Assembly: GCA_963924555.1 (NCBI GenBank)
Contig: OZ004581.1
Span: 3,844,001-3,908,000, forward strand
Source: Crambe crambe
Taxonomy: Eukaryota; Porifera; Demospongiae; Poecilosclerida; Crambeidae
DNA length: 64,000 nucleotides
Direction: 5' to 3'
Below the pieces are notes generated by a model. That model searched no databases, had not been told where the DNA came from, and saw only the letters and a program-made list of their open reading frames with translations. Positions 23,300 to 35,224 of this stretch are shown here, one piece after another; the first letter of the stretch is position 1; each line of letters begins with the position of its first letter. Both the position numbers and the translations under genes were made by a program.

Positions 23300-25700
23300 A
23301 ATAAGTAAAGGTATTTTAAATGAACTAGACAAGTAGGGATGGCTAATACCTGTGGAATTTAAGTTTATTTAAATGGAGTTAACATAGGAATCCCAGATAC
23401 AATGGCGCGGGCGGGTATGTGAAATACACATTTGGTAAGGGGTTTTTGGGCATGCGCACATCAGCTAATCAGGTCTACACACAGCAGCTATCAGACACAG
23501 GCAGAAAATCTCTCAGTCTCTAGTATCTAATTCTTTCCTTTCTCTCGCTCGCAAGTCAGGACATGGCCACGCCAGCAGACAGCGACAGAACAGAGGCGAA
23601 CCAAGAGCTGAGCCGGGCAGCGCTCGACGCCATAATCGAGGGAGTGACTGAGTGCCTCCTGCAGAAGAAGGAGAGCGAGCAGCCAGGTAAGCTCTAACCT
23701 TTGAAGTGAGATATTCTCCCCAGGGCTGGCGGGCTGTTCATCTCCACCCAGTGGGTGTGACGGCGGCCAGTCGGCCGGCCAGTCCTTGTTCAGTCTGGCC
23801 GGTTGGCTGGTTGCTTAGCTTGACAGCCAGGGCAGAGCAAGTCTGGGGAGAATGCTGGACAATCTGGTAGTCTAAGCATATGTAGGAACCAGATGGGGCC
23901 CCTGAAATTAGAGGCTCAGGGTGGCATGCATAGAGCAGCAAGTGATGTGATCAGAGCTATACTGATACTATAAATATTAGGTGTTAGCCATGTGAGCAGG
24001 GCAGGTGGGAACAGCTCGTCATCACGCAGGCAGGTGTTGATGCAGGCAGAGCGGGGGGAAAAGCCATTGCAAGGGTTGTTGCTTGGTATGCAAAGAGCAT
24101 TGAGATAAAAAAAGAAAAAGCTTGGCAGGCAGGGGCAGGTCATCAACATGCAAGCAGGTGTTGATGTGAGCAGAGCTAGTGTATATGTATATACGTAGAT
24201 ATACATACATATTTAAAAAATTTAAAAAAAAGGTTTATGTTGTGTGGTATGTAGGGACAGAGCTGGGGGATATGCCAAATGTAGAACAGCTGCAGAGGCT
24301 GGCAGTGGCGAGGAGCAGTGCAGCAGCAGTACAGGGACCAGAGGGGGGTGAGCAGATCACCACTGGTGACAAAGCAGCGGAGAAGCCTGGAGCAGTGGTG
24401 CCATTGGGCCAGGGACTTCCAGCATTGCCTAAGAAAACCGTAGATCGCATTCGGTCCTACGAGTATGTGGATTTTACTGAGCTGCCCCCAGCCAAAGGAA
24501 AAATGCGAACAATCCCTCAAAGCGTGGAGGGTCAGATTATTGTAGTCCAAGCAGAGGACTTGATGCAGTCCAAAAAATTGATCCCAGACCTCCCCACTTG
24601 GCTACAGTGTTTCGCTCTGTATGTAACAGTAGCAGCAAAGCACCAGCCGGAAAGGATTCCTGACCTCATGGCCTACATGAACTCCATAGCCAAAGCCAGC
24701 AAGATATATAAGTGGCCAGCATGGGTGGTCTACGATCAAAACTTTAGGCAGGAGGTGGCAGGCTCGAGAGAGGCAGTTTGGGAAAGAGTAGACCCCAGCA
24801 TCTACTCCCAATGCTTCCTGGGCATGGCGAGGAACACGGAAGGGTGGTGATAATAGAAAATGTGTGTTCGATTCTTCTGTAGTGTCATTATAATAGGGTT
24901 CAGTGATCTGATGTTTTGTAGAGCAAGGGTTGGGGGCAGAGTGGTGGTAATATTTTAGGTGGTTATAATTGGGGAGACTTGTTTGGGTGGTTAAATTATC
25001 ACCCATTAGTGCAAGCGCTAAGGGTGATAGATCCGACCGCAAGAAGATCAGACCCCTATAATTAGCAGGCTAGATATGGTCAGTAACAGGATCTAATTCA
25101 CAAAAGGGGTCAGAGCTAATTAACAGCTATTATCACCACTTCATACTGTTCCCAGCCCTCGGCCACATCATACTACTAATCAGAACAAGGAGCTACCATA
25201 GAGTCAGTGGGAGATTCTCTCAGTAGGAGGGTGAACTATGTTAAATGTAATGTTCAAAAAAGTTCAGTTACAAGTGAGTCAAAACACCTTACCCGTACCC
25301 ATCACCAAACTCAAGAACCACACCAATTATTACTCAGCTAGCTACAAACTAACTATTCCTACTTCACTCCTAGCCCTCCTAATTTCAATAACCACACCCA
25401 TGTCACCTAACTTAAGCTAACTATTCCTACTTCCCCCCCCCCCCCCCCAATGAGAGGCCGGATAATTAATAACACATAGCGGGGGGGAGTGAAGTAGGGA
25501 TATCAGTTAGCTGTTAAGTTGGGAGATATGGGAGTGGTTTTTAAAATTATGAGGGTTAGGAGTGAAGTAGGAATGGCTAGTATGGTAATAATTGGTGTGG
25601 TTCTTGAGTTTGGCGATGGGTACGGGTGACTCACTTGTTGCTGAACTTTTTCGAATCGTACATATTAGCCATCCCTACTTCTCTTTTTTATTTAAATTTA
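23300..25700. mobile_element. Foldback element split by a gag-gene insertion
   Basis: Left arm start (GTAGGGATGGCTAATA, 23332-23347) breaks off and the pairing resumes near 25240 (TTCAAAAAAGTTCAG). It continues to a 16-C run at 25433-25448 and returns through a complementary right arm ending TTAGCCATCCCTACTTCTC near 25683. About 1.9 kb with the gag-like gene has landed inside the left arm. Confidence 0.7.
23563..24850 (+). CDS. Two-exon gag-like protein of a retroelement
   Basis: Exon 1 (23563-23686) starts at ATG in context GGACATGGCC and ends at CAG|gtaagc. Exon 2 (24255-24850) follows acceptor gtatgtag in matching phase 1; total about 239 residues. The C-terminal half (LPTWLQCFALYVTVAAKHQ, IPDLMAYMNSIAKASK, WPAWVVYDQNFRQEV, VDPSIYSQCF) looks like the conserved gag-like domain of DIRS/Ngaro-type or related retroelements in invertebrates. 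The TGA comes just where a CCHC zinc knuckle would normally begin, and no reverse transcriptase or recombinase follows. GC content is clearly higher than the surroundings. It may be a non-autonomous element or a captured gag gene. The intron (23687-24254) holds two diverged GCAGGTGTTGATG-containing repeats. Confidence 0.6.
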
Positions 25701-25987
25701 CATTATAAGACCCAGCATGCCTTCAGATCCTTATTCAGCAACAGATTATTATTTACATTAATTTTGTAAAGCTTTCAAGAGTGATGGATACATATCTGAA
25801 GTGATTACTCACTTTATGAACCAGCAATGCTGTAAACTAATGCTACCAGTGAAGGTTATGTACCTTGAGGAGGCTAATAATACTGCCATTCAACAATAAC
25901 TAAAACTTACTGGAATTGATTTTCAACTATCACAGAGAGCATGCATACTGGTTCTGATGTTTTGCAATAATTTCATTGCTATAGATG

Positions 25988-26290
25988 TGAAAGGAAAAAT
26001 TTATGCTAAATAAAAAGGCCATGTAGGGTTAATCTGTACTTTAACAGTTTCTGTCAACAAAAATCAAAATTATGCTGCCTTCAATAATAATCCCTACATT
26101 ACTGCCTCCCACCAAGCTGCTTTAATTGTTCATGTCAGTATAAAAGTGTTCTGCTTGATTTAGGCAGTGATGTAGGGATTATTATTGAAGGCAGCATAAT
26201 TTTGATTTTTGTTGACAGAAACTGTTAAAATACAGACTAACCCTACATGGCCTTTTTATTTAGCATAATTTTTTTTCCTTTCACTTGTTT
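25988..26290. mobile_element. Foldback element (ATGTAGGGTTAATC subtype)
   Basis: Long palindrome with arms containing ATGTAGGGTTAATCTGTA and the complement near 26235, around a core with AAGCTGCTTTAATTGTTC. A second copy of this subtype is at 42090-42333. From 26290 to 26890 no gene or named repeat was seen. Confidence 0.8.
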
Positions 26291-26894
26291 GTTTACATTT
26301 TGTTTTTAAGTAAAAATTGATTAATAGCTGGTTGGCACACACGTACATGCACGTGATAGTGACAGGTGCGCGCGCATGACGAATGATGTCATTTTTAAAT
26401 GGCTGACATAGTTATAATGAAAAGTCGTTTGATATGAGTGATCATTTTGAAGGGAAACTGTGGATATAACGATGGTAAAAGCACATTATGTGGTTATAAC
26501 TGCACAAGTTGATATGAGTTTCATTGTCGTATGTGAAAGGATCATGGAGTTACAGCTGTCAAAGATGATGATGATGATGATGAACGAATCATAAAAATTT
26601 TAGATTTAGGCAGCGGCTGGTGCCGATTGTTGACACTGTTCTGGAGGAGTTTGAGCGGTCATATCATCTTCTGCATTTTTTTCCGGATGTAAGAAGTTTA
26701 GTTGAACCTGTAGCAAGAATAGAAGAGATACAGAGAGTCTAGTTTGTATTATTCTAATAAGAGAAGCCACGCCCATTCCGTACTAACCTTACATAGAGAG
26801 TGCTACCACACTCTCTGATGAGAGGGGAAAAAAAATTTTTTATGCATAAAAAGATGTAGCTACATAGGATAACTATACTATCAATGTTGCCAAG

Positions 26895-27640
26895 TTGATT
26901 CTCAATGTCTTTCCCTACATGATCAAACCGCTGGAAGGATGGCTTGATATCTTATACAGTGTTATGTACAATCATTCAGTGTCCTGAAACTTTCTGATGG
27001 AGCTGCTTAACTCTTACTCCACCCATCCAGCGGCTTGATGTAGGGAAGAACATTGATTCCTTGAAATTGAAATCTAGACAGAGCCTAGCTATAGCTAATA
27101 ACCTGAGCATGTGTTGGCAGTGCTTTAGTCGGTTCTTTATAGCTAGCTAAAAGCCTACATAACAAACTCAAAGCAGCATGTTCATTGTTGTAGACTTGAG
27201 AATTGTAAGGTGTGGCAATGGCAGTTGGAAATTATAGCTCGATAACTTCGAGCCAGCATCCTCAGAATTTTTTGCCATAATTAGAACAGAAAAGTCTAAG
27301 GAAAGCTAGTATAATCATATTTTGGGGGGCTGCATTATTTCTGACATTTATGCCATGCTGTTGCTATATTGTGTACTGGCACTGATGCTGTAGCCACAAC
27401 ATATAATGTATCCAGACTAGCTGCATGTTGTGGCAATTTACTAAGTACATAATAAGTAGGTACTCAATAATAAGTAAGTACATTACAGCTCAATGATAAG
27501 TCCCTGCTATAGTACCTGCTATAGTAATGACACAATGATACTGCATTTTGTTGTTGTTGGGAATTTTATCTGGCAGGGGATTTGTAGGAAGCATAAAATT
27601 ATTAAGTAGATAGAAGGACACAAAAAAAACTGGCACGAAG
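26895..27640. repeat. Copy of the 18340-18900 intron segment
   Basis: Matches 18340-18900 (CGGCTTGATGTAGGGAAG, ATTTTGGGGGGCTGCATTAT, TATAATGTATCCAGACTAGC) with small insertions. Belongs to the tandem duplication of the LRR block. Confidence 0.7.
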
Positions 27641-27813
27641 CTGAAAAAATCAGCATCATTATTATATATGGAGGTAGAGTCTAATGTCTTCTTACCTCTT
27701 AAAACTTGGTCTCTGGCATGAGCTGTGCATGGTTGTTAATTAGTTGTATTGGGAGGGCATGTCTCCAACAGTTGTAGATTCAAGCATTAAATTTATGTAC
27801 TCTTCTTTCACAG

Positions 27814-27897
27814 CCTTGTAGAGAATGAGATTGGAGTTGATGGGATTAAGGATCTATCTGGAGCCTTGAAGAATATGAGCCAACTTCAGGAATTAGA
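27814..27897 (+). CDS. LRR exon 8 of gene A
   Basis: 84 nt, phase 2/2, acceptor tctttcacag, donor gtgagt. Codes LVENEIGVDGIKDLSGALKN...; paralogue of LRR exon 3. Confidence 0.88.
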
Positions 27898-27965
27898 GTG
27901 AGTTGCTATATACATATACTACAGATTCAAGGATTTTATTTATGTACTCTCAATATCTTTCACAG

Positions 27966-28049
27966 CCTTAATAGGAACAAGATTGGATTTGAAGGAGTTA
28001 GATCTCTATTTGGAGCCTTGGAGAGTATGACCAGTCTTCGAAAGTTAAA
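27966..28049 (+). CDS. LRR exon 9 of gene A
   Basis: 84 nt, phase 2/2, acceptor tctttcacag, donor gtgagt. Codes LNRNKIGFEGVRSLFGALES...; paralogue of LRR exon 5. The intron before it is only 68 nt, the shortest in the gene. Confidence 0.88.
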
Positions 28050-28377
28050 GTGAGTTGCTATGTACATCTAGAACGTCAATAGGAGAATGATTAAGGAGGG
28101 GATGAAACAAAATAGGGGTGTGGTCTGAAACTCAAATTAGGTCAGAGTCCACATCACATTTTCCCAGGCTACTTTATAAAGAGAGGCCTATCACCATTCA
28201 TTTATGACCACTGCTTTCAGTGTGCTGCCACCCTCACTCAGCTATAATCTGATCAGTGGAATAAATATCTTCACTCTTCTGCAAAATAATGGAGCAATCC
28301 TTTATTGAGAGATTATAGTCTGTATTTTAGGTGTCTTATTAACATTATATTCACTTACTTTTAATCTTCATTAACAG

Positions 28378-28461
28378 CTTACATGGAAATGGCTTTAGTA
28401 GGGAAGAAGCAAATGAGATTCATGGTTGGAGTTGGCCAAATACTCTTAGAGTATGGATAGA
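28378..28461 (+). CDS. LRR exon 10 of gene A
   Basis: 84 nt when the donor gtaagt at 28462 is used, phase 2/2, acceptor cattaacag. Codes LHGNGFSREEANEIHGWSW..., a diverged last LRR. If the donor were ignored the frame would stop at TAA four bases on. The exact 84-nt length and phase support splicing to the membrane exon at 30628. Confidence 0.75.
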
Positions 28462-30627
28462 GTAAGTTGAGTTGATGACAATACTAGGATATGTTCATAT
28501 AACATATTCAATTGGTGAACGAACCTTTTTATGAAAATTTCAACTTCTTAGGCTAAGATATTGCTGTCAGGATCCATGATGTTGTGGTGGCAGCTGCATA
28601 CATAGGCTGTATAAATCCTTTCCATAGGCAAGCTGTTAGAAACCCAATCAGTATAATCCACCTAGTGCCTCTATGACAAAATGCTATAGAAAGCAATTTT
28701 AAGCTCTAGCTATTCGTTGTGAACATATTAATTTGTGGGGTCAAAGGTCAAAATGAATATATGCACATGCATGTTAAATACAGAAATCTCAATTTGTATG
28801 AATAGGGGGCTTGCTTCGCTCGCCAATTATTTCAATGCATAAAATTAATTATAGTATCAAGAATTCAGCAAACTGATTGGTCAATTTCTATTATGTAATC
28901 TCCAAATTATAATAATCATCATAAGCACGCACCCAACCCGGGTTGAGATTTAATCCAGATTCCAACCCACCTAATTGATGTGGGTTAGGCTACCCAGATC
29001 GTGGCACCGTTCATACTCAAAGCGAATCTGGGTCAAATCCGGTTTAGAACCCCTGTGTAAACAGAGCTATAGAGTCACTTATAGTCATGTCCCCATAACC
29101 ATGATGATTCATATTTTGTTCCTACTATCACAGCACAAAGCACTTTGCCACCTGGGAGGTTTATATAATCATAGTCTCGTGCAACCAGACACTTTCCCGC
29201 TTCTTCCTGCAAGGACCAAAAGGGTGTGACACAACTTGTGTAGAGTGTTTTATTTGAGCTACGTAGGATGCAGCTGTGGTTGATGAAAAATGTGACCAGC
29301 CTCTTAGAATTTCTGCTAAGGATCACATGATTATGTTTTAATAAGATTCATTGACCACAACCACTTCAGCATTCAGTGGCACCCAAAACAAACACTCTAC
29401 ATACATGTAAGTGTGCCATGCAAACCCTTCGTAGGAAAACTGGTTGCAAAGACTAGCGGGTCTCCCCCTCAGAATTTTTTTGAGTTTAGGTATTCTGATC
29501 CTGATGCAATTTGAGGGAGGAAATAATGTCTTAGTAGTTTGTTGCTAAAATAAAATCAAGTGCTGAAACTATCACTTAACGGTAGGGACAAATTTTTTTT
29601 TTTTGCTGCATTTTCATGTGGCAAGAGAGTGGAGTAATATAGTTACATTCATGATTGTCATTTGACTATGACACATGTACATAACATGTTACATCATTGC
29701 CAAGTGTTCTGTACAATATATATTATTATTTTGTCATACAGGTGATGATGGGACTCTTACCATGCATTGATAGATACATTTCACTTTAGCTGTTCATAAT
29801 TATTGTTGTGTTGACTTAGTGAAACACTACATGCACACACACTAATTATTACTATACCTAGCAACTTACAAACAATAGAACTAGCTATTTAAATTTGGTT
29901 CTTATTGTCAAAAAAAGTTTAACCTGTATGACTGTGTTATCACTATGAATTTGATGTGGTGGCGAGGTTTCATTCGGCCCTTGCAAGAATAATAATAGTT
30001 ATTACACAAGATATGGTACATTAAATGGAGGCATTCATTAAGTACAATTCATAGCAGGTCCCTGTATTTGTCCTAGTCCCACACTGCCTCTCACGCTCAA
30101 CCAGCTGCTCTGGGGTTGGAGTACTAAGGTCCAAGGGCATTATCACAATAGGGATATCTATAGTCCTACAAAATCAGAGAGCACTCTCTAGAGCAGCTGC
30201 ATGGGGAGGGTTCACATGCTTTTGTATGTATAAAGTTGTACTAAAGCCTCAAAAAATTATTCTAAATATCTTTTAAAAGCAAGTAGGGATAGCTAACATG
30301 TATGGTTCAAGAATTTTAGCAACAAGAGAGTCAAGTAACCCCTTACCCGTACCCAGCACCAAATTCTCAAGAACCACATTAATATTCCCAAACTACACGC
30401 TAACAATTCCTACTTCATTCCCTTTATCTCATCCTGGCCCATCATGTGAGTGAAGTAGGAATAGTTAGTGTGTAGTTTGGTAATACTGGTGTGAAACATG
30501 TTGGTATATATCATGACTTTTAGATTGCAGAAAACACCAAATGTTAATAATATTGGTATGGGGTTATAAACCCAAATTTGCTGACAATGTCAGATTTGGT
30601 TGAGAGCAATTATTATTTATCTTCTAG
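28462..30627. other. Last intron of gene A
   Basis: About 2.2 kb. A foldback fragment is at 30290-30490. 28925-29065 contains AACCCGGGTTGAGATT and later GAATCTGGGTCAAATCCGG, a possible repeat end. No gene recognised elsewhere in it. Confidence 0.5.
30290..30490. mobile_element. Truncated foldback element
   Basis: A full left arm starting AAGTAGGGATAGCTAAC and about half of the right arm (AGTGAAGTAGGAATAGTTAG...) are present; the outer right arm is lost. Same subtype as 11396 and 57927. Confidence 0.7.
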
Positions 30628-30779
30628 CTGTGAGTTGTGGTACTTGGTTGTCACATCAGTAGTTGGAATTCTTGCATCTATTTTTTCTCTGTTGGTGCTT
30701 TGAGGTACAAGTATAGAAAAGAAGAAGAAGATCCATTTTCACAGGCTGATATTGAGGACACCATAACTAGGAATATATA
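30628..30779 (+). CDS. Transmembrane and tail exon of gene A, with a stop
   Basis: Acceptor ttatcttctag, phase 2, which fits LRR exon 10 (split codon gives Asp). The frame reads CELWYLVVTSVVGILASIF then SLLVL, a hydrophobic span of about 20 residues, and meets TGA at 30701. In the -1 frame just after, RYKYRKEEEDPFSQADIE runs on to TAA at 30778, which is a natural stop-transfer charge cluster and short cytoplasmic tail. One base is thus probably missing at about 30702, or the TGA is the true end and the tail is lost. This would make gene A a membrane-anchored receptor with the LRRs next to the membrane. Confidence 0.65.
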
Positions 30780-30782
30780 ATA

Positions 30783-30900
30783 GTTGGACAACGAGACCGA
30801 GGGATCTACCGTCTGTATAAACCCAAAGGCCCTGGGCTGTAGTGTCCCGAGTGTAGCGAAGCTGCCTCGGAGAACCTTGGTGTTCTGCGTGGGGCATTTG
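30783..30900 (+). repeat. Short dispersed repeat, copy 2 of 3
   Basis: Starts ACAACGAGACCGAGGGATC and contains AAGGCCCTGGGCTGTAGTG; inserted right after the tail stop of gene A. See 8811 and 53062. Confidence 0.7.
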
Positions 30901-31182
30901 CAAGGCCCAACCCAAGAACCTGTTGAACAAGCTATGAAACTAGAAACTAAGCATGGTCTGCAGTCAGAGTCTAGTGATGATAACATTTATTCAGAGTTGA
31001 AGTCTTTACTGCAAAATTCTGGCCCTCTACCTCACTTGAGCTCCATCCCTGGCCCTGCTCACTCCAGCTCCACTCCCGCCCCTCTACCTCACTCCAGCAC
31101 CACCCCCGCCCCTCTACCTCACTCCAGCTCCACCCCTCTAACCCCCATGCAAGCTAAGCCACCTGCATGCAAGAAGCAGTGA
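30901..31182 (+). pseudogene. Possible remnant tail: YxxL motif and Pro/Ser repeats
   Basis: An open frame gives PTQEPVEQAMKLETKH, then SSDDNIYSELKSLLQ, then a repeated decapeptide PLPHSS(S/T)TPA, and stops at 31182. The NIYSEL segment is a YxxL-type motif such as occurs in signalling tails, though the -2 position does not fit a strict ITIM. It may be an older C-terminal tail of gene A cut off by the repeat at 30783. No evidence that it is translated. Confidence 0.35.
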
Positions 31183-31258
31183 CAATTTAGAGTGACAGAG
31201 AGGTAGAAGATGCTAGGGCATTTGGAATCCCAGAAAACACACGATCTTTGTCACATCA

Positions 31259-31305
31259 TGATATGCTATTGATATGCTATTGATATGCTATTGATGATGC
31301 TATTA
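31259..31305. repeat. Short tandem repeat GATATGCTATT
   Basis: About four 11-12 bp units. The following 31370-31420 has a small hairpin (ACTTACCTATGCCCTGAG / GAGGTAAGT). No gene between 31183 and 35200 was recognised. Confidence 0.7.
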
Positions 31306-31989
31306 TATTGTACATTTTTAATCTTTGTCACCCAGCAATGCTATTATGCCTCAGGCACGGGGTGAATATATGTAGACTTACCTATGCCCTGAGAGGAGGT
31401 AAGTCTATATGTAGACACCTCCCAGTAAATAAGTGAACTGGTTTACCTCTAACTGACCAATCAGATTGCAGGAATCAATCAAGCCATGTTCTAACGAACA
31501 TGTAACACTTTCACTTTCATGTGTGTGTTATTGTCATTTTCTGCATGGCACAGAAATGTAATTGGGACCTTTGTTATTTACTTGCATTGTTTATAGAATC
31601 AAGCTGGAAGTGAAAGTCTCTTGAATAATGCAGAACAATAAAATGTTGCTGCACTGATGAATAGAAACATTACAACTGATATTCAGGACAATACTATTTC
31701 CAGAGAATATATAGATATGTGTATAACTAGTAAATACACCTACATACCTCAAAACAGCATCCTGCTTGGTCTCGTCACGTGCATGTGATTAACCACACAC
31801 TAGCTGCTAGTAATATTTACACAGGACATGTGGTATTGCTTTACTTCGTATAGATAGGACCTGATAGTTAACTCGATGCATATACAAAAAAAAAAGGAAC
31901 ACTTCTCCAAGTACCTTAGCACTCATCCACAAAGTTCTAATGTTGGGGTCACAAAATAAGTCAAGTGATCTCTGGAAGTAAGCATCAGA

Positions 31990-32400
31990 TGCTTGTAACA
32001 TAAGCATCTATGTAATATCTAACCAGTTCATTTGCATAACTGCTGTTGTTCCAAGCAGCTCTGGAGTTATAGTTCCATAGCAACCATGCATGTGTGAGGA
32101 GCTTTAAATCAAGAGCTCCCTAGTGTAATCAAGATCATTTATGCAGGTCACCATTTTGATGACTCTAACCTCATTCAACATGGCATTCCAGTAGTATCCT
32201 GTGCGGTTTGTGGCTCTAAAATTAAAATATTTGTTCACTGATACTGTTTTGACAACTTGTGTTATAAAAGTTTTAAGGCAGTAGCTACTAGCTACCTATA
32301 GATAATATAAACTAGAGGAACATCATAATAATATGTAGGCTAGCTAATTTTGCCACTATAGACTAACAATGGAAAAGTCTAAATGGGGTGATAAATCAAT
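31990..32400. repeat. Repeat paralogous to the flanks of the 55351 transposon
   Basis: Matches 55130-55350 and 57873-57915 (TTTAAATCAAGAGCTCCCTA; GGAACATCAT; ATATGTAGGCTAGCTA). At 32318-32341 the two flanks are joined, so this is an empty site for that transposon. A further diverged copy of the right flank is at 32805-32855. Confidence 0.75.
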
Positions 32401-33383
32401 GGGGCTCATGGAAGCTCTCAGCCTTTTTTTTCACCTATAACACAAGGTTGAATAATAAACCTATGGGGTGTAACAAAGATTATGCAGTCCAATTAATTTT
32501 GAGGCATACAACCATTTTATTTTCTTTACACACACCTGTCCAAGGTGGAATTCCTAGATGAAATCTTGTAGGGAGCCTCACCTAGCTAGATAGCTATTTT
32601 GTGGGGACCAAGATGTAGCACAGCTAGAGTTTCACCACACTTCTTCCACACTTCTTCCAAGGTGATTTTCATAGCTAGACTGGAGAAAACCACCAATCTC
32701 TTTCACTGCATCCATGCAGTGACAATTCTTCAGCCTTGAGAATTTCATTATTCACTGAGGGGGGACATTATTCACCAGTGAATTAATTCAGGGGAAGATC
32801 ATATGCAGGCTAGCTAATTTCACCACTATAGCAATGGAAAAGTCTACCGACCAATGTCTAGAGTTAGAAAGGCTTCAAATATAGCACTAAAGCTAGCTAG
32901 TCAGCCATGAAAGCTTCGTGCACAGAGAATCCAGCAGCAGAGTTGTGTGGAAATCACCAACTATATAAGGTAGGTTTTCCAGCTTATCAACTAACTATAT
33001 GGTACCTTGTTGCTCTTCCCTAGGCTTCAGTTGGTGTTCTTCATATAGTTTGTTCATAGCAGCTTCTCTCTAGCTCTAGATGGAAACCCCACCACACTCC
33101 TCCCTTGCCATATCGTAAATGTTACAACAACAACCTTCACTGAAAATTTCATGATTCAAGATTTAGGTATGCTATAAGTTTAGGATTGAGTTAAGGGAGC
33201 TGATGAACAAGGGTCTTAATCAGGGATTCAAGTGGTTTCACATAACATGATGCAGCCACCTCTAGTGAATGGGTTTCCAAGGGCCAACTGCATAGCTACC
33301 AAGTAGAAAATTATATAAACAAACAAGAATAGTGACCTTCATCTGTTACCCTGTATCCTATATGCCACTCTTATTCCAATTGC

Positions 33384-33385
<2 letters not shown>

Positions 33386-33464
<79 letters not shown>
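33386..33464. repeat. (CT)n microsatellite
   Basis: 79 bp of pure CT dinucleotide. A reading frame through it is meaningless. Confidence 0.98.
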
Positions 33465-33468
<4 letters not shown>

Positions 33469-34277
33469 CATTACAAAAAATGCTCTAGCTGATTTGCTTA
33501 ATTTCTTGATAGCTACATTGACATAATAATAATATGGTCATCATTTTTAATCAGCATCTATAACAAAAAATAATGTCTCAACCCATCTTGCCAGTAAGAA
33601 GACACAATAACTAGTGCACCAGCTTTTTCAAAGACCACACATTTACGAGCATATTCTGCATCGGTTCAAAAGAAATACTGATATGATGTTTACAAAGGTG
33701 AACTCGTGGGTGACAACTTGTCAAGAACATGTGCACCAGATCAAAACTGAAGACCTCAGACTGAGTAGAGAGCCAGAATCTGGAAAACTCATCCAGGTGG
33801 AGTGGATGGAAAGTCCAATCAAAACAAGACAGGGCAGTTCAAACAAATTGTAATCCTTTTGGACTGGAGGGGGTTACTGACTGATTAGCTTTCAAAATGC
33901 CTTTGTGATAAAGATAAAGATCCTGTCTACTGAGTCCCAGTTTGGCTCACGTACAACTTGGGTGAATACCATCAACTCTCTTATGAAAAATATGGCATTA
34001 GCTGCAGGGTTGGATGTTACCAACAAGCAAATTTACAAATCACAGTATAAGCTGGAGTGAGTATAGGAGTACCAATTCATGGCCATAACAGGCCACAAAA
34101 ATCAGCAGCTTATCAGACCATAGCTAATGACCATCACAAACTCGTGAGTAAAATTTGAAAATCCTTCCAGCTCCAGCTCTGATCCCAGTTCATGCACTTC
34201 TCTTTCTAGCATGAGCTCTCATCCCAGTCCATGCATTTCCAGATACAAGTGAAATTGTACTCCCATGCATGTGCAAA

Positions 34278-34318
34278 TCCCAGTACTAATCAAAGTACTA
34301 ATCAAAGTACTAATCAAA
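34278..34318. repeat. Short tandem repeat AGTACTAATCAA
   Basis: Three 12-bp units in an otherwise featureless AT-rich stretch. Confidence 0.8.
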
Positions 34319-35224
34319 GTGATGCCAGGGGCCAGTATTTAATTTCAGTAACTCTATATGTTGTTCTTTGGCACATCGACACAAATACACTGAACTTAGA
34401 GTTATGATTTAGATTCAGACTAATATTTATCTCTACTATTATACCTGCTAGCTATTATTATCATTGACATTGCATCAAACTGTCTAAAATTATAATTTGG
34501 CTCCGTCTCTAGCCAGTTTTCTCCACAGATGGAGTCTTCTCATCTCCCTCCAACTGTCGATGATCACAGGCATAAATAAAGATGATGATTGTTATTCGCA
34601 TCCGAGATCTTCATGAGCAGGTTGCAAAGTCTTACCCATACATGCATACCATGTTTGTAACGAAGAAATGCTGAAGCATATTAGCGTGAATCAATAATAT
34701 GAGTATTTAAAAATTATCTCGACTGAATTATTAACTTCTGTTTTGAAAGCCACAGTTCGATCGTTTAGGCCAAAGCTGTTGAATAGAAGGATCAGGTATG
34801 TTACGTACTTGCACCAAGGTTGCGTGAACCAATAGAGAAACTGAAAATAGACAAACAATGTAGCAGATTATACGTGACCATTAACAGAAGACTCTTTCAA
34901 GCATATTTTTCGAGTCAGCAATTAAAGCAAAGAAAAGCCTGGAAGAGGAGTTCTACTTCAGCAATGCAATGTAGGTGTGGGTATTATGAGTCAGTCTCTA
35001 CCACTTGCTAAGAATCTACACGAAAACTTACCTTATTCATGTATAATCATAAATAAGACCAAGTGACCAATCTGAATAAAAAAAGCACAGGGAAGCAAAG
35101 ATTGGAGTAAAAAATAAGTCAATTCTTAGAGACAGAAATCAAGCCAGTAACATACTTCTGACTCATAATACCTTCCGGAGTATGTAATTATTACACATAA
35201 TCTGGAGCAATTTTCAGCATTCGA

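Noticed and set aside
33332-33526. Open frame across the CT tract
   Set aside because: Pure Ser-Leu coding from a dinucleotide repeat; no flanking motif.
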